Shown: positions 38,996 through 49,839, counted from the stretch's first letter. The stretch is DNA of 64,000 nt from Streptococcus sanguinis (GCF_013343115.1 NZ_CP054570.1:682001-746000); one strand, 5' to 3'. Numbers and translations: made by a program. The notes: generated from the sequence alone by a model not told the origin.

Positions 38996-39784
38996 ATGAC
39001 CTATCAATTGCCAAAAGTCTGGTCTGCTGCGGACAGCGACCAAGGGAAATTTTCAGGTATCAATCAGCCTACTGCTGGCGCACGCTTTGAGCAGAAGCTT
39101 CCTGTTGGTAGAGAGCCTTTTCAGCTTTATTCGCTTGGAACTCCAAATGGGGTCAAGGTGACGATTATGCTGGAGGAACTGCTGGCAGCAGGGGTGACAG
39201 AGGCAGCCTATGACCTCTATAAGATCAGCATCATGGATGGCGAGCAGTTTGGCTCAGATTTTGTGAAAATCAATCCCAACTCCAAGATTCCGGCCTTGTT
39301 GGACCAGTCAGGTCATAAGCCGATTCCTGTCTTTGAATCGGCGAATATCTTGCTCTATCTGACAGAGAAGTTTGGAAAGCTAATTCCGTCAGATTTGGTC
39401 GGTCGGACTGAGGTGCTCAACTGGCTCTTCTGGCAGACAGGAGCTGCGCCCTTTTTGGGAGGCGGATTCGGTCATTTCTTTAACTATGCTCCAGAAAAGC
39501 TAGAATATCCCATCAACCGCTTTACGATGGAAGCCAAGCGACAGCTGGATTTATTGGACAAAGAATTGGCCAAGAAAGCTTATATCGCTGGAGATGACTA
39601 CAGTATTGCTGATATTGCTATCTGGTCTTGGTATGGGCAGTTAGTACAGGATAAGCTCTATCCAGGCGCAGCTGAGTTCTTGGATGCTGCATCCTACAAA
39701 CATCTATCTGCTTGGGCGGAGAAGATTGCAGCTCGTCCGGCAGTCCAGCGTGGTTTAGCTTCTGAGTATCAGGAAATTAAATAA
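38996..39784 (+). CDS. yghU: YghU-like glutathione S-transferase family protein
   Basis: A 262-residue GST-fold protein. A YghU-type N-terminal extension (YQLPKVW...SGINQPTAGARFEQKLPVG) precedes a thioredoxin-like domain with SLGTPNGVKVTIMLEE and NPNSKIPAL...VFESANILLYL, then the helical domain with DDYSIADIAIW. E. coli YghU is a disulfide-bond reductase that binds two glutathiones. Similarity is strong in key blocks. AAAGGAG precedes the ATG. Confidence 0.85.
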   Translation: MTYQLPKVWSAADSDQGKFSGINQPTAGARFEQKLPVGREPFQLYSLGTPNGVKVTIMLEELLAAGVTEAAYDLYKISIMDGEQFGSDFVKINPNSKIPALLDQSGHKPIPVFESANILLYLTEKFGKLIPSDLVGRTEVLNWLFWQTGAAPFLGGGFGHFFNYAPEKLEYPINRFTMEAKRQLDLLDKELAKKAYIAGDDYSIADIAIWSWYGQLVQDKLYPGAAEFLDAASYKHLSAWAEKIAARPAVQRGLASEYQEIK

Positions 39785-39826
39785 ATAAGTGTCGGGTGGG
39801 AATATCCCATCACCAAGTGACGAGAC

Positions 39827-39857
39827 AAAATCAGTTTATCAACAGGCTGATTTTTCT
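39827..39857 (+). terminator. rho-independent terminator
   Basis: AAAATCAG/CTGATTTT stem with a 12-base loop, then T-rich sequence. Confidence 0.6.
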
Positions 39858-39925
39858 TTCGTTGCTTTTTTTATACCCTTAAAAATGATATACTGAATAG
39901 AAGAATGTTTAGAAAAGAGTGAGCA

Positions 39926-40615
39926 ATGCAAAAAAAGACTATTTCCCAACGCTTGGAGCGAGTAGCTGCTTTTGTGCCGGATGGGGCTAAGCTGCTGGAT
40001 GTTGGGAGCGATCACGCCTATCTGCCTATTTACCTGATTCAGGAGGGACGGATTGAGAATGCTCTAGCCGGAGAAGTGGTAGAAGGCCCTTTTCAGTCTG
40101 CCCAGAAAAATGTGGCAGAGCATGGGCTGACGAAGCAGATTGAGGTTCGTCTTGCCAATGGTCTGGCGGCTTTTGAAGTGGAAGATCAGATTGATACTAT
40201 CGTTATAGCTGGCATGGGTGGTCGCTTGATTTCAGAGATTTTGGAAAATGGCAGAGCTAAGCTTGGAGCTATTTCCCGCTTGATTTTGCAGCCCAATAAC
40301 CGAGAGGATGAGCTTCGCAGCTGGCTGGTATCTAACGGTTTTCGTTTGCTGGCTGAGGATATCTTAGAAGAGGCGGGGAAGTTTTACGAAATCCTGGTAG
40401 CAGAAGCTGGCCAGCAAACTTTAACAGAGCAAGAAAAGCGTTTTGGGCCTTTTCTAATGAAGCAACAGTCACCTGCTTTTCAGCTAAGATGGCAGAAAGA
40501 ACTGAAGAAACTAGAAGGAGCACTAGCCCATATCCCAGAAAAGAATGAGCTGGAACGCTCTGCTATGTCTCAAAAAAACGAAAGTATCAAGGAGGTGCTC
40601 CATGTTAGCAAGTGA
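39926..40615 (+). CDS. trmK: tRNA (adenine-22 N1) methyltransferase
   Basis: A 229-residue class I methyltransferase. SAM motif [15 protein letters not shown] and catalytic-region NPPF-like equivalent [13 protein letters not shown] and LQPNNRE are those of TrmK. The C-terminal helices form its coiled-coil tail. The Nif3-like gene overlaps its last 14 bases; the trmK-nif3 pair is widely conserved in Firmicutes. Confidence 0.92.
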   Translation: MQKKTISQRLERVAAFVPDGAKLLDVGSDHAYLPIYLIQEGRIENALAGEVVEGPFQSAQKNVAEHGLTKQIEVRLANGLAAFEVEDQIDTIVIAGMGGRLISEILENGRAKLGAISRLILQPNNREDELRSWLVSNGFRLLAEDILEEAGKFYEILVAEAGQQTLTEQEKRFGPFLMKQQSPAFQLRWQKELKKLEGALAHIPEKNELERSAMSQKNESIKEVLHVSK

Positions 40616-41399
40616 AATCATCACCCGATATGAAGCCTATTGCCCGCAAGAACTGTCCATGGAGGGCGACATTTCAGGTCTGCAAATCGGGACTTTGGAT
40701 AAGGAAGTGGACAAGGTTCTAGTGGCGCTGGATATTCGTGAGCAGACGGTGGCGGAGGCTATTGAGGCAAATGCTGGACTGATTATCGTTAAGCATGCGC
40801 CTATCTTTCGCCCGCTCAAAGACCTAGTGGCAGATAAGGCACAAAATCAAATCATTTTAGATCTTATCAAGCATGATATTGCTGTCTATGTCAGCCATAC
40901 CAATATTGATGTCGTGGAGGACGGGCTTAATGATTGGTTCTGCCAGCTTTTAGAGATTGAGGAGACAAGTTATCTTAGTCAGACGGGGCCAGATTACGGT
41001 ATTGGCCGCGTAGGGAAGATTGCTCCTCAGACCTTTGGGGACTTTGCGGCTAAGATCAAGGCAACTTTTGGACTAGATAGTTTGCGTCTGGTCGCTTATG
41101 AAGAAGCGGATCTCGAACGCGTGATTGAGCGTGTAGCTATCTGCGGTGGCAGCGGTCAGTCCTTTTATCCAGAGGCTATTTCCAAGGGAGCGCAGGTCTA
41201 CATTACAGGTGATATTTACTATCACACAGCCCAGGAAATGCTGACAGAAGGTCTTTTGGCGCTGGATCCTGGACACCATATCGAGGTTCTTTTCACGGAA
41301 AAATTGAAAGAAAAGCTTGATTCTTGGAAGGCAGAAGAGGGCTGGGAGATTGAGATTCTATCTAGCCAGGCTTGGACCAATCCTTTCCGCCATATTTGA
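40602..41399 (+). CDS. Nif3-like dinuclear metal-centre protein
   Basis: A 265-residue Nif3/DUF34 family protein that forms toroidal hexamers with two metals per subunit. Metal-binding segments are visible: [17 protein letters not shown], and [13 protein letters not shown]...DPGHHIEV. Function is debated (GTP cyclohydrolase-like claims, metal chaperone). AAGGAGGTG at 40589 fixes the start at ATG 40602 rather than 40545. Confidence 0.9.
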   Translation: MLASEIITRYEAYCPQELSMEGDISGLQIGTLDKEVDKVLVALDIREQTVAEAIEANAGLIIVKHAPIFRPLKDLVADKAQNQIILDLIKHDIAVYVSHTNIDVVEDGLNDWFCQLLEIEETSYLSQTGPDYGIGRVGKIAPQTFGDFAAKIKATFGLDSLRLVAYEEADLERVIERVAICGGSGQSFYPEAISKGAQVYITGDIYYHTAQEMLTEGLLALDPGHHIEVLFTEKLKEKLDSWKAEEGWEIEILSSQAWTNPFRHI

Positions 41400-41410
41400 G
41401 AGGGAGCGAC

Positions 41411-42505
41411 ATGAAAAAAGTAGCAGTGATTGGAGCTGGGATTGTTGGCTCAACAGCCGCTTACTATCTATCCAAATCCCCAGATGTGGAAGTGACTGTC
41501 TTTGATGACGGCAAGGGGCAGGCAACCAAGGCAGCCGCTGGCATTATCAGTCCTTGGTTTTCCAAGCGGCGCAATAAGGCTTGGTACAGGATGGCGCGTC
41601 TGGGCGCTGATTTTTATCAGGACTTGATTGCGGAACTGAAATCGGCTGGAATCCAGACAGACTTTTACCAACAGACAGGTGTTTATCTGCTGAAAAAGGA
41701 TGAGAGCAAGCTGCAGGAGCTTTATGATTTGGCTGCTAATCGTCGTGAAGAGTCGCCCTTAATAGGGGACTTGAGTCTTCTCAGCCTTCAGGAAGCCCAT
41801 GAGAAATTTCCAGACTTGCAAGGCTTTGAGCGGCTTCTTTATGCTTCCGGTGGTGCCCGTGTGGAGGGAGCACTCTTGACGGAGACGCTTGTGAAAGCAA
41901 GCAAGGCAGAGTTGGTTGAGAAAAAGGCAAGCTTGACAGTAGATGGAGAGCAACTTCTTGTGGACGGACGCAGATTTGACTGTGTTATCTTAGCTGTGGG
42001 GGCTTGGCTAGGAGAAATCTTGCAGCCACTGGGCTATAAGACAGATGTTCGGCCGCAAAAGGGACAGCTACGTGATTTTAAGCTGGCTGAAAAGACGGAT
42101 GACTACCCTGTGGTTATGCCTGAGGGCGAGCTGGATATTATTCCCTTTCCAGCAGGCAAGGTCAGCGTCGGTGCTAGCCATGAAAATGATCAGGGCTTTG
42201 ATTTAACGGTAGATAAGAAAGTGCTGGATCAGTTGCAGCGAGAAGCGGAAACTTACTTGCCAAGGTTGTCTAATGCAGAGATTCTAGGTGAGCGCGTGGG
42301 AATACGGGCTTATACCAGTGACTTTGCGCCTTTCTTCGGAGCTGTACCAGATTTGCTAAATGTCTACGCTGCCAGCGGATTAGGCTCTTCTGGTCTGACA
42401 ACTGGCCCGCTCATCGGATGCCAATTGGCTCAGATGGCTTTGGGAGAAGCGGGGCTGCTGAATCCAGCTGACTATCCTATTGAACAGTATGTGAAGAAGG
42501 TTTGA
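41411..42505 (+). CDS. FAD-dependent amino-acid oxidase-like enzyme (DAO family)
   Basis: A 364-residue flavoprotein of the glycine oxidase/D-amino-acid oxidase fold. The dinucleotide motif is VAVIGAGIVGSTAAYYL at the N-terminus; a second FAD segment near the end reads AASGLGSSGLTTGPLIG. Amino-acid substrate is not determinable. ATG 41411 follows AGGGAG and begins the Rossmann motif, so the longer frame from 41372 is rejected. It is probably co-transcribed with trmK-nif3. Confidence 0.87.
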   Translation: MKKVAVIGAGIVGSTAAYYLSKSPDVEVTVFDDGKGQATKAAAGIISPWFSKRRNKAWYRMARLGADFYQDLIAELKSAGIQTDFYQQTGVYLLKKDESKLQELYDLAANRREESPLIGDLSLLSLQEAHEKFPDLQGFERLLYASGGARVEGALLTETLVKASKAELVEKKASLTVDGEQLLVDGRRFDCVILAVGAWLGEILQPLGYKTDVRPQKGQLRDFKLAEKTDDYPVVMPEGELDIIPFPAGKVSVGASHENDQGFDLTVDKKVLDQLQREAETYLPRLSNAEILGERVGIRAYTSDFAPFFGAVPDLLNVYAASGLGSSGLTTGPLIGCQLAQMALGEAGLLNPADYPIEQYVKKV

Positions 42506-42506
42506 T

Positions 42507-42977
42507 ATGACAGAAACCATTTTGAATTGGGTCAATATTTGTGTGAAAAAAGATGATGAAATTTTACTGCTTAATCGCCAGCATGATAACTTTAAAGGGT
42601 GGATACAACCAGGCGGGAAGGTGGAGTTTCCAGAATCTTTTTTCGAAGCTGCAAGGCGCGAATTAAAAGAAGAAACAGGGCTGACTGCTCTAAACATGAA
42701 ATTGAAGGGAATTTCAGGCTTCACTAATCCGAGTAAAAAAGAACGGTATGTGTATTACGATTTTCTTTGTACTGCCTTTGAGGGGCAAGTTAGGGGAAAC
42801 GATCATGAAGGGGAGCCCAAATGGTGGAAGATTTCGGAACTTGGCCAAATAGATATGCAGGACGACATACGTGAACGTTTGCCTCTCTACTGGCGGAAAG
42901 GCTCTTTCGAGCGGATTCATTACTGGAATGAGGAAAAACACTGTATAGGGGAAACCAAGACGATTTTGTATGATTGA
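42507..42977 (+). CDS. Nudix hydrolase (MutT-like)
   Basis: A 156-residue Nudix protein. The Nudix box GGKVEFPESFFEAARRELKE followed by ETGL fits Gx5Ex7REUxEExGU exactly. Relatives include 8-oxo-dGTP diphosphatases, but the substrate is not provable. It starts 1 base after the oxidoreductase stop. Confidence 0.9.
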   Translation: MTETILNWVNICVKKDDEILLLNRQHDNFKGWIQPGGKVEFPESFFEAARRELKEETGLTALNMKLKGISGFTNPSKKERYVYYDFLCTAFEGQVRGNDHEGEPKWWKISELGQIDMQDDIRERLPLYWRKGSFERIHYWNEEKHCIGETKTILYD

Positions 42978-42999
42978 TTTCAGAGGATAAGGAGAAGTT

Positions 43000-43824
43000 A
43001 TGGACTGGTTACGATCGCAGCCTGTAGTTATGCAGGCATTCTTGGCTGGGCTTTTTACATGGGGATGTACCATTGTGGGCTCGGCTGTTGTATTTTTCTT
43101 TAAACAGGTCAGTCGCAAGTTGCTGGATATTATGATGGGCTTTGCGGCAGGCGTCATGATTGCGGCTTCCTTTTGGTCGCTTTTGGCACCGTCAATTGAG
43201 TATGCGGAGGTTTCTTATGGTAAGCTATCCTGGTTGCCTGCGGCGATTGGCTTTTTAGTGGGAGGTTTTTTCCTGCGGCTGATTGATGCTGTGGTGCCTC
43301 ACTTGCACTTGAGCAAGGATATTTCGGAGGCAGAGAGTGTTCCCGAGCATAGCCGAAATAAGCTGTCCAAGACTGCTCTGCTCTTTTTAGCCATTACCAT
43401 TCACAATTTTCCAGAAGGTTTGGCAGTCGGAGTAGCCTTTGGTGCTTTGGCCGCCAATCCTAGCCTGGAAGCCTTTGTCGTCGCAATTGGCCTAGCTTTG
43501 GGAATTGGCCTGCAAAACGTCCCAGAAGGAGCGGCTCTGTCCATTCCGATTCGGACGGACGGCAAGTCTCGGCTTAAAGCCTTTTATTGGGGTTCCATGT
43601 CTGCGATTGTAGAGCCAATTGGGGCTGTTCTGGGGGCAGTGGCTGTTATGGCTATGACGGCTATTCTGCCCTATGCCCTATCCTTTGCGGCGGGTGCTAT
43701 GATTTTCGTGGTGGTAGAGGAGCTGATACCGGATTCGCAGACCAATGGCAATACTGATGTGGCGACTTTAGGTCTCATGGTGGGCTTTGTTCTCATGATG
43801 GTCTTGGATGTGGCTTTGGGATAG
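43000..43824 (+). CDS. ZIP-family divalent metal transporter
   Basis: A 274-residue GufA/ZupT-like ZIP protein with eight predicted spans. The metal-path motifs HNFPEG in span 4 and NVPEGAAL in span 5 are intact, and HLHLSKD lies in the variable loop. Zinc, iron or manganese are possible. It ends with a clear terminator. Confidence 0.9.
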   Translation: MDWLRSQPVVMQAFLAGLFTWGCTIVGSAVVFFFKQVSRKLLDIMMGFAAGVMIAASFWSLLAPSIEYAEVSYGKLSWLPAAIGFLVGGFFLRLIDAVVPHLHLSKDISEAESVPEHSRNKLSKTALLFLAITIHNFPEGLAVGVAFGALAANPSLEAFVVAIGLALGIGLQNVPEGAALSIPIRTDGKSRLKAFYWGSMSAIVEPIGAVLGAVAVMAMTAILPYALSFAAGAMIFVVVEELIPDSQTNGNTDVATLGLMVGFVLMMVLDVALG

Positions 43825-43833
43825 TTTAATTGG

Positions 43834-43863
43834 GCTTCTGACCTTTGGTGTCAGAAGTTTTTC
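43834..43863 (+). terminator. rho-independent terminator
   Basis: CTTCTGAC/GTCAGAAG perfect stem, 7-base loop, five T. Confidence 0.85.
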
Positions 43864-43888
43864 ATTCTGGGGAATCATCATATAAAAA

Positions 43889-43917
43889 GTGACATTCGTT
43901 TGCAAAAATGATAAAAT
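43889..43917 (+). promoter_or_regulatory. rml cluster promoter
   Basis: GTGACA and TAAAAT with a 17-base spacer, 31 bases before the rmlA ATG. Confidence 0.65.
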
Positions 43918-43948
43918 AAAGGGAATATATAACAGAGAGGAAACTCAT

Positions 43949-44818
43949 ATGAAAGGTATTATTCTTGCAGGTGGTTCTGGTACACGTTTGTATCCATTGA
44001 CCCGCGCTGCGTCAAAACAGCTCATGCCGGTTTATGACAAACCCATGATTTATTATCCACTGTCAACTCTTATGCTGGCTGGCATCAAGGACATCTTGAT
44101 TATCTCCACTCCGACGGATTTGCCTCGTTTTGAGGATTTGCTGGGAGATGGCTCTGAGTTTGGTATCAAGCTCTCTTATGCAGAGCAGCCAAGTCCGGAT
44201 GGATTGGCACAAGCCTTTATCATTGGGGCTGATTTTATTGGAGATGACCGCGTGGCGCTGATTCTTGGGGATAATATTTACCATGGCCCAGGTTTGAGTA
44301 AAATGCTCCAAAATGCTGCGGCTAAGGAAAAAGGGGCAACAGTTTTTGGCTACCATGTTAAGGATCCAGAACGCTTTGGTGTAGTAGAATTTGATGAGAA
44401 TATGAATGCTATTTCCATCGAAGAAAAACCGGAACAGCCTCGCTCTAACTATGCAGTGACTGGACTCTATTTCTATGATAACGATGTTGTAGAAATTGCC
44501 AAGAACATCAAGCCAAGTCCTCGCGGAGAATTAGAAATTACAGATGTTAACAAGGCTTACTTGGAACGTGGTGATTTGTCTGTTGAGCTCATGGGACGTG
44601 GTTTTGCCTGGTTGGATACAGGTACCCACGAAAGTCTCTTAGAGGCAGCTCAATATATCGAAACAGTTCAGCGTATGCAGAACGTTCAGGTGGCAAATCT
44701 GGAAGAAATTGCCTATCGTATGGGCTATATCACTAAAGAGCAAGTGCACGAATTGGCGCAGCCGTTGAAAAAGAATGAATATGGCCACTATCTCTTGCGT
44801 TTGATTGGAGAAGAATAA
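43949..44818 (+). CDS. rmlA: glucose-1-phosphate thymidylyltransferase
   Basis: A 289-residue nucleotidyltransferase that makes dTDP-glucose. [11 protein letters not shown] near the N-terminus, [19 protein letters not shown] and the late [15 protein letters not shown] are typical. ATG 43949 follows AGAGAGG; the frame extends to 43889 only through the promoter. It is the first of three dTDP-rhamnose genes; rmlD is not in this window. Confidence 0.95.
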   Translation: MKGIILAGGSGTRLYPLTRAASKQLMPVYDKPMIYYPLSTLMLAGIKDILIISTPTDLPRFEDLLGDGSEFGIKLSYAEQPSPDGLAQAFIIGADFIGDDRVALILGDNIYHGPGLSKMLQNAAAKEKGATVFGYHVKDPERFGVVEFDENMNAISIEEKPEQPRSNYAVTGLYFYDNDVVEIAKNIKPSPRGELEITDVNKAYLERGDLSVELMGRGFAWLDTGTHESLLEAAQYIETVQRMQNVQVANLEEIAYRMGYITKEQVHELAQPLKKNEYGHYLLRLIGEE

Positions 44819-44822
44819 GAAG

Positions 44823-45416
44823 ATGACGGAACAATTTTTTGATAAGGAATTAGCAGCGCGTGAGATTCCTGGAATTCCTGGAATGCTGGAGTTTGATATC
44901 CCTGTTCGTGGGGACAATCGAGGCTGGTTTAAGGAGAATTTCCAAAAGGAAAAAATGCTGCCGCTAGGCTTCCCTGAAAGCTTCTATGCAGAAGGGAAAC
45001 TGCAAAATAATGTCAGCTTTTCTCGTAAAAATGTCCTGCGTGGTCTTCATGCTGAGCCATGGGATAAGTACATTTCAGTCGCTGACGATGGTAAAGTACT
45101 AGGCTCATGGGTAGACTTACGTGAGGGTGAAACCTTTGGTAACACCTACCAGACAGTCATTGATGCCAGCAAGGGGATTTTTGTGCCGCGTGGTGTAGCC
45201 AACGGCTTCCAAGTCCTTTCTGACACTGTTTCTTATAGCTATCTGGTAAACGACTATTGGGCTTTGGAGCTCAAACCGAAGTATGCCTTTGTCAACTATG
45301 CAGACCCAGCTCTAGGCATCCAGTGGGAAAACCTAGAAGCAGCAGAAGTCTCAGAAGCAGACAAGAACCATCCATTACTCAAGGATGTAAAACCTCTAAG
45401 AAAAGAAGATTTGTAA
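44823..45416 (+). CDS. rmlC: dTDP-4-dehydrorhamnose 3,5-epimerase
   Basis: A 197-residue cupin epimerase of the streptococcal type, which carries about 25 extra N-terminal residues (EQFFDKELAAREIPGIPGM). Active-site segments: RGDNRGWFKENF, RKNVLRGLHAEPWDKY, PRGVANGFQVLSD. ATG 44823 is 2 codons after the rmlA stop zone; the ribosome site is weak (AAGAAG), suggesting coupling to rmlA. Confidence 0.94.
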   Translation: MTEQFFDKELAAREIPGIPGMLEFDIPVRGDNRGWFKENFQKEKMLPLGFPESFYAEGKLQNNVSFSRKNVLRGLHAEPWDKYISVADDGKVLGSWVDLREGETFGNTYQTVIDASKGIFVPRGVANGFQVLSDTVSYSYLVNDYWALELKPKYAFVNYADPALGIQWENLEAAEVSEADKNHPLLKDVKPLRKEDL

Positions 45417-45425
45417 GAAGAGTGA

Positions 45426-46676
<1,251 letters not shown>

Positions 46677-46723
46677 GAATAGGCTATCTATGATGAGCCT
46701 TGTAAAACTAGCGCTATGTGATT

Positions 46724-46755
46724 GAGAGGCTGGGAGTATCTGTCCCAGCCTTTTC
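46724..46755 (+). terminator. rho-independent terminator after rmlB
   Basis: AGGCTGGGA/TCCCAGCCT stem, seven-base loop, TTTT. Confidence 0.85.
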
Positions 46756-46879
46756 TCACAAGATTGTTAGCTTTTTAATATGTTTGTTACAGAAAATTAT
46801 GCAAAAATAGTGTAAAATAAGATAAATCCTTTCTGTGTTTTTAGCTAAAGGGATTTTCTCAAATTAAAGGAATACAAAC

Positions 46880-47479
46880 ATGAAAATGGTAAAAAGAGTA
46901 GTGGGAATTGCTTTGGTGCTGTTGCTTGCAGCGGTGCTGTTTCTAGTTCCTGCATCTGTTAATCAAAGTGAACAATTAAAAAATGTTCAAGGCAGTGCTT
47001 CCTGGATGAGTATTATTGAGCCGGCTTTGAGCAATGCCAATGTGACGGCTCAGGGAGTCAGCACAGAAGTTTCTCTCAATAGCGTCCAGCTTAATCAGGT
47101 GCTCAAGTCTTCTCTGACTGACTCTGAGAATCAGGAGCTGCTGAACAGTGTTTACAGTATTGAAGGCAATAAGCTACGCATCCAGTATCCAGTCAAACTG
47201 CTCTTTATTGACAGTAAGCTGGACCTAGAGGTGGATGTGACGGTGAGAGATAATGTCTTGCACATCACAATCGATAGTGCCAAGCTGGGCTCTCTTCCTA
47301 TCCCTAAATCTTGGGTGACAGGCATGCTGAAGCAACAAATGCAGGCCTCTAATTCATCTATCACAACGGAGGGAGATAGTTTCCTTCTAGCTCTGCCGCA
47401 GAGTCAATTCAGCATTAACAAGATCAGCTTCCAGAACGGTGCTGCTAAAATCCAGTTCAGCATGGGCTATGGATTCTAA
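46880..47479 (+). CDS. membrane-anchored extracytoplasmic protein, YpmS/DUF2140-like
   Basis: A 199-residue protein with an N-terminal membrane anchor (VVGIALVLLLAAVLFLV, about 6-22) and a beta-rich outer domain. The block YPVKLLFIDSKLDLEVDVTV followed by IDSAKLGSLPIP resembles the YpmS (DUF2140) fold of Firmicutes, where the same strand order occurs. The resemblance is partial, so the family call is cautious. It is monocistronic. Confidence 0.6.
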   Translation: MKMVKRVVGIALVLLLAAVLFLVPASVNQSEQLKNVQGSASWMSIIEPALSNANVTAQGVSTEVSLNSVQLNQVLKSSLTDSENQELLNSVYSIEGNKLRIQYPVKLLFIDSKLDLEVDVTVRDNVLHITIDSAKLGSLPIPKSWVTGMLKQQMQASNSSITTEGDSFLLALPQSQFSINKISFQNGAAKIQFSMGYGF

Positions 47480-47487
47480 AAAAGAAA

Positions 47488-47530
47488 ACTTCATTTGAGG
47501 AGGAGTCCTTCCGAATCAAATGGAGTTTTT
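47488..47530 (+). terminator. rho-independent terminator
   Basis: Eleven-pair outer stem ACTTCATTTGA/TCAAATGGAGT (one G-U) around a 17-base loop that can fold further, then five T. Confidence 0.75.
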
Positions 47531-47569
47531 ATACTATTATTTGAGCAATAGCATTGTGAGGGAGAGAAG

Positions 47570-48430
47570 ATGCCTATTCCCAATATCCAGCAAGAGGAGC
47601 TGATTATTATTGATGACAATCTGCGTTTGCGGGCCTATGATGGTCAGTTTGAGCTGGCCTTGGACTGGTACCAAGATCCAGATATGATTTATATGATTGA
47701 TGGCAGAAGAGAGCCCTATTCGCCGGAGCGAGTTCAAAGGATGTATGATTATCTTGCTAGGCAAGGTGAAGTGTATTTTATTGAGGTTTGGGAGCAGGAG
47801 TGCTGGCTGGCCATTGGGGATGTGACCTTTTGGCAAGATGATTTGCCTATTATCATTGGAAATGCGGACTACCGTAGGAAAGGAGTTGGCAAGAAAGTTC
47901 TTTCTGCTTTGATACAGCGCGCACGCAATCTAGACTATCAAAAACTAGCAGTTCAAGAAATTTACGATTTCAATCAGCCCTCTCGCAGTTTGTTTGAGTC
48001 GCTTGGTTTCTATCCAACCCTTGCTACAGAGAAAGGCAGATCCTATACACTTGATTTGACCTTGTCCATAGCGCAGATCCAGCCCAGTCAGTTCTACCTT
48101 TCACGGGAAAAGCTGGACAGGATTTGTATTGATTTTGACCAACAAGAACTTGAAGCTTTACCTGTCAAGCGTATGGATGGAAAAGTTTTCTTTACTGATG
48201 GACATAGCAGAGCCTTTAAGGCTTATCAGGCTGGCCTCTCTCATATTCCCATCTATTATGATAGGGACGAGCTTAACTGGGTCTTTTATCGATACTGTGT
48301 CCAGGCTTGTCAAGAAAGAGGCATCTTCTCGATAGCTGATTTACAGAACCGCATCTTGTCCAAGGAAGACTATCAGACTAATTGGCTTGATTGGTGTAAG
48401 AGAGAAGCTAGAAAATTTGATAAGAGCTGA
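47570..48430 (+). CDS. GNAT acetyltransferase with ParB-like C-terminal domain
   Basis: A 286-residue two-part protein. Residues 1-165 are a GNAT domain with the acetyl-CoA loop NADYRRKGVGKKVL and the NQPSRSLFESLGF motif. Residues 170-286 contain LEALPVKRMDGKVFFTDGHS followed by RAFKAYQAGLSHIPIYY, which resembles the DGHxR active-site motif of ParB/sulfiredoxin-like nucleotide-binding domains. The combination suggests a modifying enzyme with a nucleotide-dependent partner activity. Substrate unknown. Start ATG follows GGGAG by 9 bases. Confidence 0.7.
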   Translation: MPIPNIQQEELIIIDDNLRLRAYDGQFELALDWYQDPDMIYMIDGRREPYSPERVQRMYDYLARQGEVYFIEVWEQECWLAIGDVTFWQDDLPIIIGNADYRRKGVGKKVLSALIQRARNLDYQKLAVQEIYDFNQPSRSLFESLGFYPTLATEKGRSYTLDLTLSIAQIQPSQFYLSREKLDRICIDFDQQELEALPVKRMDGKVFFTDGHSRAFKAYQAGLSHIPIYYDRDELNWVFYRYCVQACQERGIFSIADLQNRILSKEDYQTNWLDWCKREARKFDKS

Positions 48431-48446
48431 TATCGCGAAGCTCTTG

Positions 48447-48455
48447 TGTTATAAT
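48447..48455 (+). promoter_or_regulatory. extended -10 promoter of cutC
   Basis: TGTTATAAT is an extended -10, with CTGATA (4 of 6 to TTGACA) 17 bases upstream of TATAAT. A hairpin AAGAGCT/AGCTCTT overlaps and may end the upstream gene. Confidence 0.55.
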
Positions 48456-48491
48456 AGGTAGAGGGAATCAATATATTAAATCAGAGGTGAG

Positions 48492-49127
48492 ATGATGCTT
48501 TATGAATTTTGTGCGGAAAATGTAACTTTGTTAGAAAAGGCTATGAGGGCGGGAGCTCAACGGATTGAGCTCTGTGATAATCTGGCTGTCGGTGGTACGA
48601 CGCCCAGCTATGGCGTAATTCGAGCAGCAGTTGACTTAGCCAAGCTTTATGGTGCGACAGTGATGACCATGATTCGGCCTCGGGGCGGTGATTTTGTTTA
48701 CTCGGATCTTGAAATTGAGATTATGCTGGCAGATATCCAAAAAGCCAAGGAAGCCGGGAGTCAGGGAGTGGTCTTTGGTGTCTTGACGGAGAAGAACGAA
48801 ATAGATGTTTCGAAGATGCAGCGCCTGCTGGAGGCTTGCAAGGGACTGGAAGTAGTCTTCCACATGGCTTTTGATGCCATACCGGCTGAATACCAGTTTG
48901 GCGAAATAGACTGGCTGATTGAGAACGGTGTCCAGCGAATTTTGACCCACGGAGGACCTGCCAGTGAGCCGATTGAGAAGCATTTTGCTTGGCTGGATGA
49001 GTTAATCGAGCATGCTGCTGATCGGATTGATATCATGCCGGGCGGTGGCATTCATCTGGGCAATCGTCAGCAAATTATAGACAGTCTGGCAGTTGACCAG
49101 CTGCATGGAACTAAAATTGTATTTTAA
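48492..49127 (+). CDS. cutC: CutC family protein
   Basis: A 211-residue TIM-barrel CutC. Motifs RIELCDNLAVGGTTPSYGVI, MIRPRGGDFVYSD, GVVFGVL and HMAFDAI are complete. Named for copper homeostasis in E. coli, but a copper role is weakly supported across the family; a hydrolase or epimerase-like function is equally possible. AGAGGTGAG precedes ATG 48492 and ATG 48495 is an alternative. Confidence 0.92.
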   Translation: MMLYEFCAENVTLLEKAMRAGAQRIELCDNLAVGGTTPSYGVIRAAVDLAKLYGATVMTMIRPRGGDFVYSDLEIEIMLADIQKAKEAGSQGVVFGVLTEKNEIDVSKMQRLLEACKGLEVVFHMAFDAIPAEYQFGEIDWLIENGVQRILTHGGPASEPIEKHFAWLDELIEHAADRIDIMPGGGIHLGNRQQIIDSLAVDQLHGTKIVF

Positions 49128-49159
49128 GGAGGAGAAGGGCTCTAGCGGCTCCTAATAAA

Positions 49160-49831
49160 ATGTTGGAACTATTTGAAAAATACAAGTCTAATCTAAATAA
49201 GCTTCAGACTTACGGCTTTAAGGAGTCTGATGGAGCTTACCGTTTCTCGCAGAAGATTATGAAGGGTGACTTTCGCTTGGAAGTGACTATCAGAGATGCA
49301 GAGCTAGACTATCAGGTTTTTGACTGCGATACTGATGACGCCTATGTGCAGGTCAAGATGGAGCAGGTGACGGGGGAGTTTGTCGGTCAGGTTCGTGAAG
49401 CTTGTCAGGCAGCTCTTCTGGCTATCCGTCAGCACTGTTTTGATGAGGTTGGCTTTCTCTATGAGCAGAGTAAGCGACTGCGGGATCATGCGGCTGAGGT
49501 TTATCAGGGGCAAATAGAGTACCTCTGGGAGAAGTCGTCCAGAAAGAGCTCGACCAAGGCTGGAGTTTTCCGCCACCAGGACAGTAAAAAATGGTATGGG
49601 GCTTTTCTGACCACAGACTGGTCTAAGTTTGAAGCAGAGCGAAGCGGCGCTATTGAGGTGCTAAATGTTAAGAATGATCATGTAGCAGAACTGATTCAGA
49701 AAAAGGGGATTTATCCAGCCTTTCACATGAATAAGAAATATTGGCTCAGTCTGCCCTTGGATGATAGCCTGAGCGATCAGGAAATCTTTGATTTACTGGC
49801 TGTTAGTTACCAGCTGACCAGTAAAAAATAG
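49160..49831 (+). CDS. MmcQ/YjbR-like protein
   Basis: A 223-residue protein. Residues 1-100 form an extra N-terminal domain (FKESDGAYRFSQKIMKGDFR); residues 105-223 match the YjbR/MmcQ fold (RHQDSKKWYGAFLTTDWSKF, LIQKKGIYPAFHMNKKYWLSL). YjbR proteins have a CyaY-like DNA-binding fold of unknown role. The nearest AAGGAGG is just after the cutC stop, 27 bases from the ATG, which is unusually far. Confidence 0.8.
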   Translation: MLELFEKYKSNLNKLQTYGFKESDGAYRFSQKIMKGDFRLEVTIRDAELDYQVFDCDTDDAYVQVKMEQVTGEFVGQVREACQAALLAIRQHCFDEVGFLYEQSKRLRDHAAEVYQGQIEYLWEKSSRKSSTKAGVFRHQDSKKWYGAFLTTDWSKFEAERSGAIEVLNVKNDHVAELIQKKGIYPAFHMNKKYWLSLPLDDSLSDQEIFDLLAVSYQLTSKK

Positions 49832-49839
49832 AATCGAAG

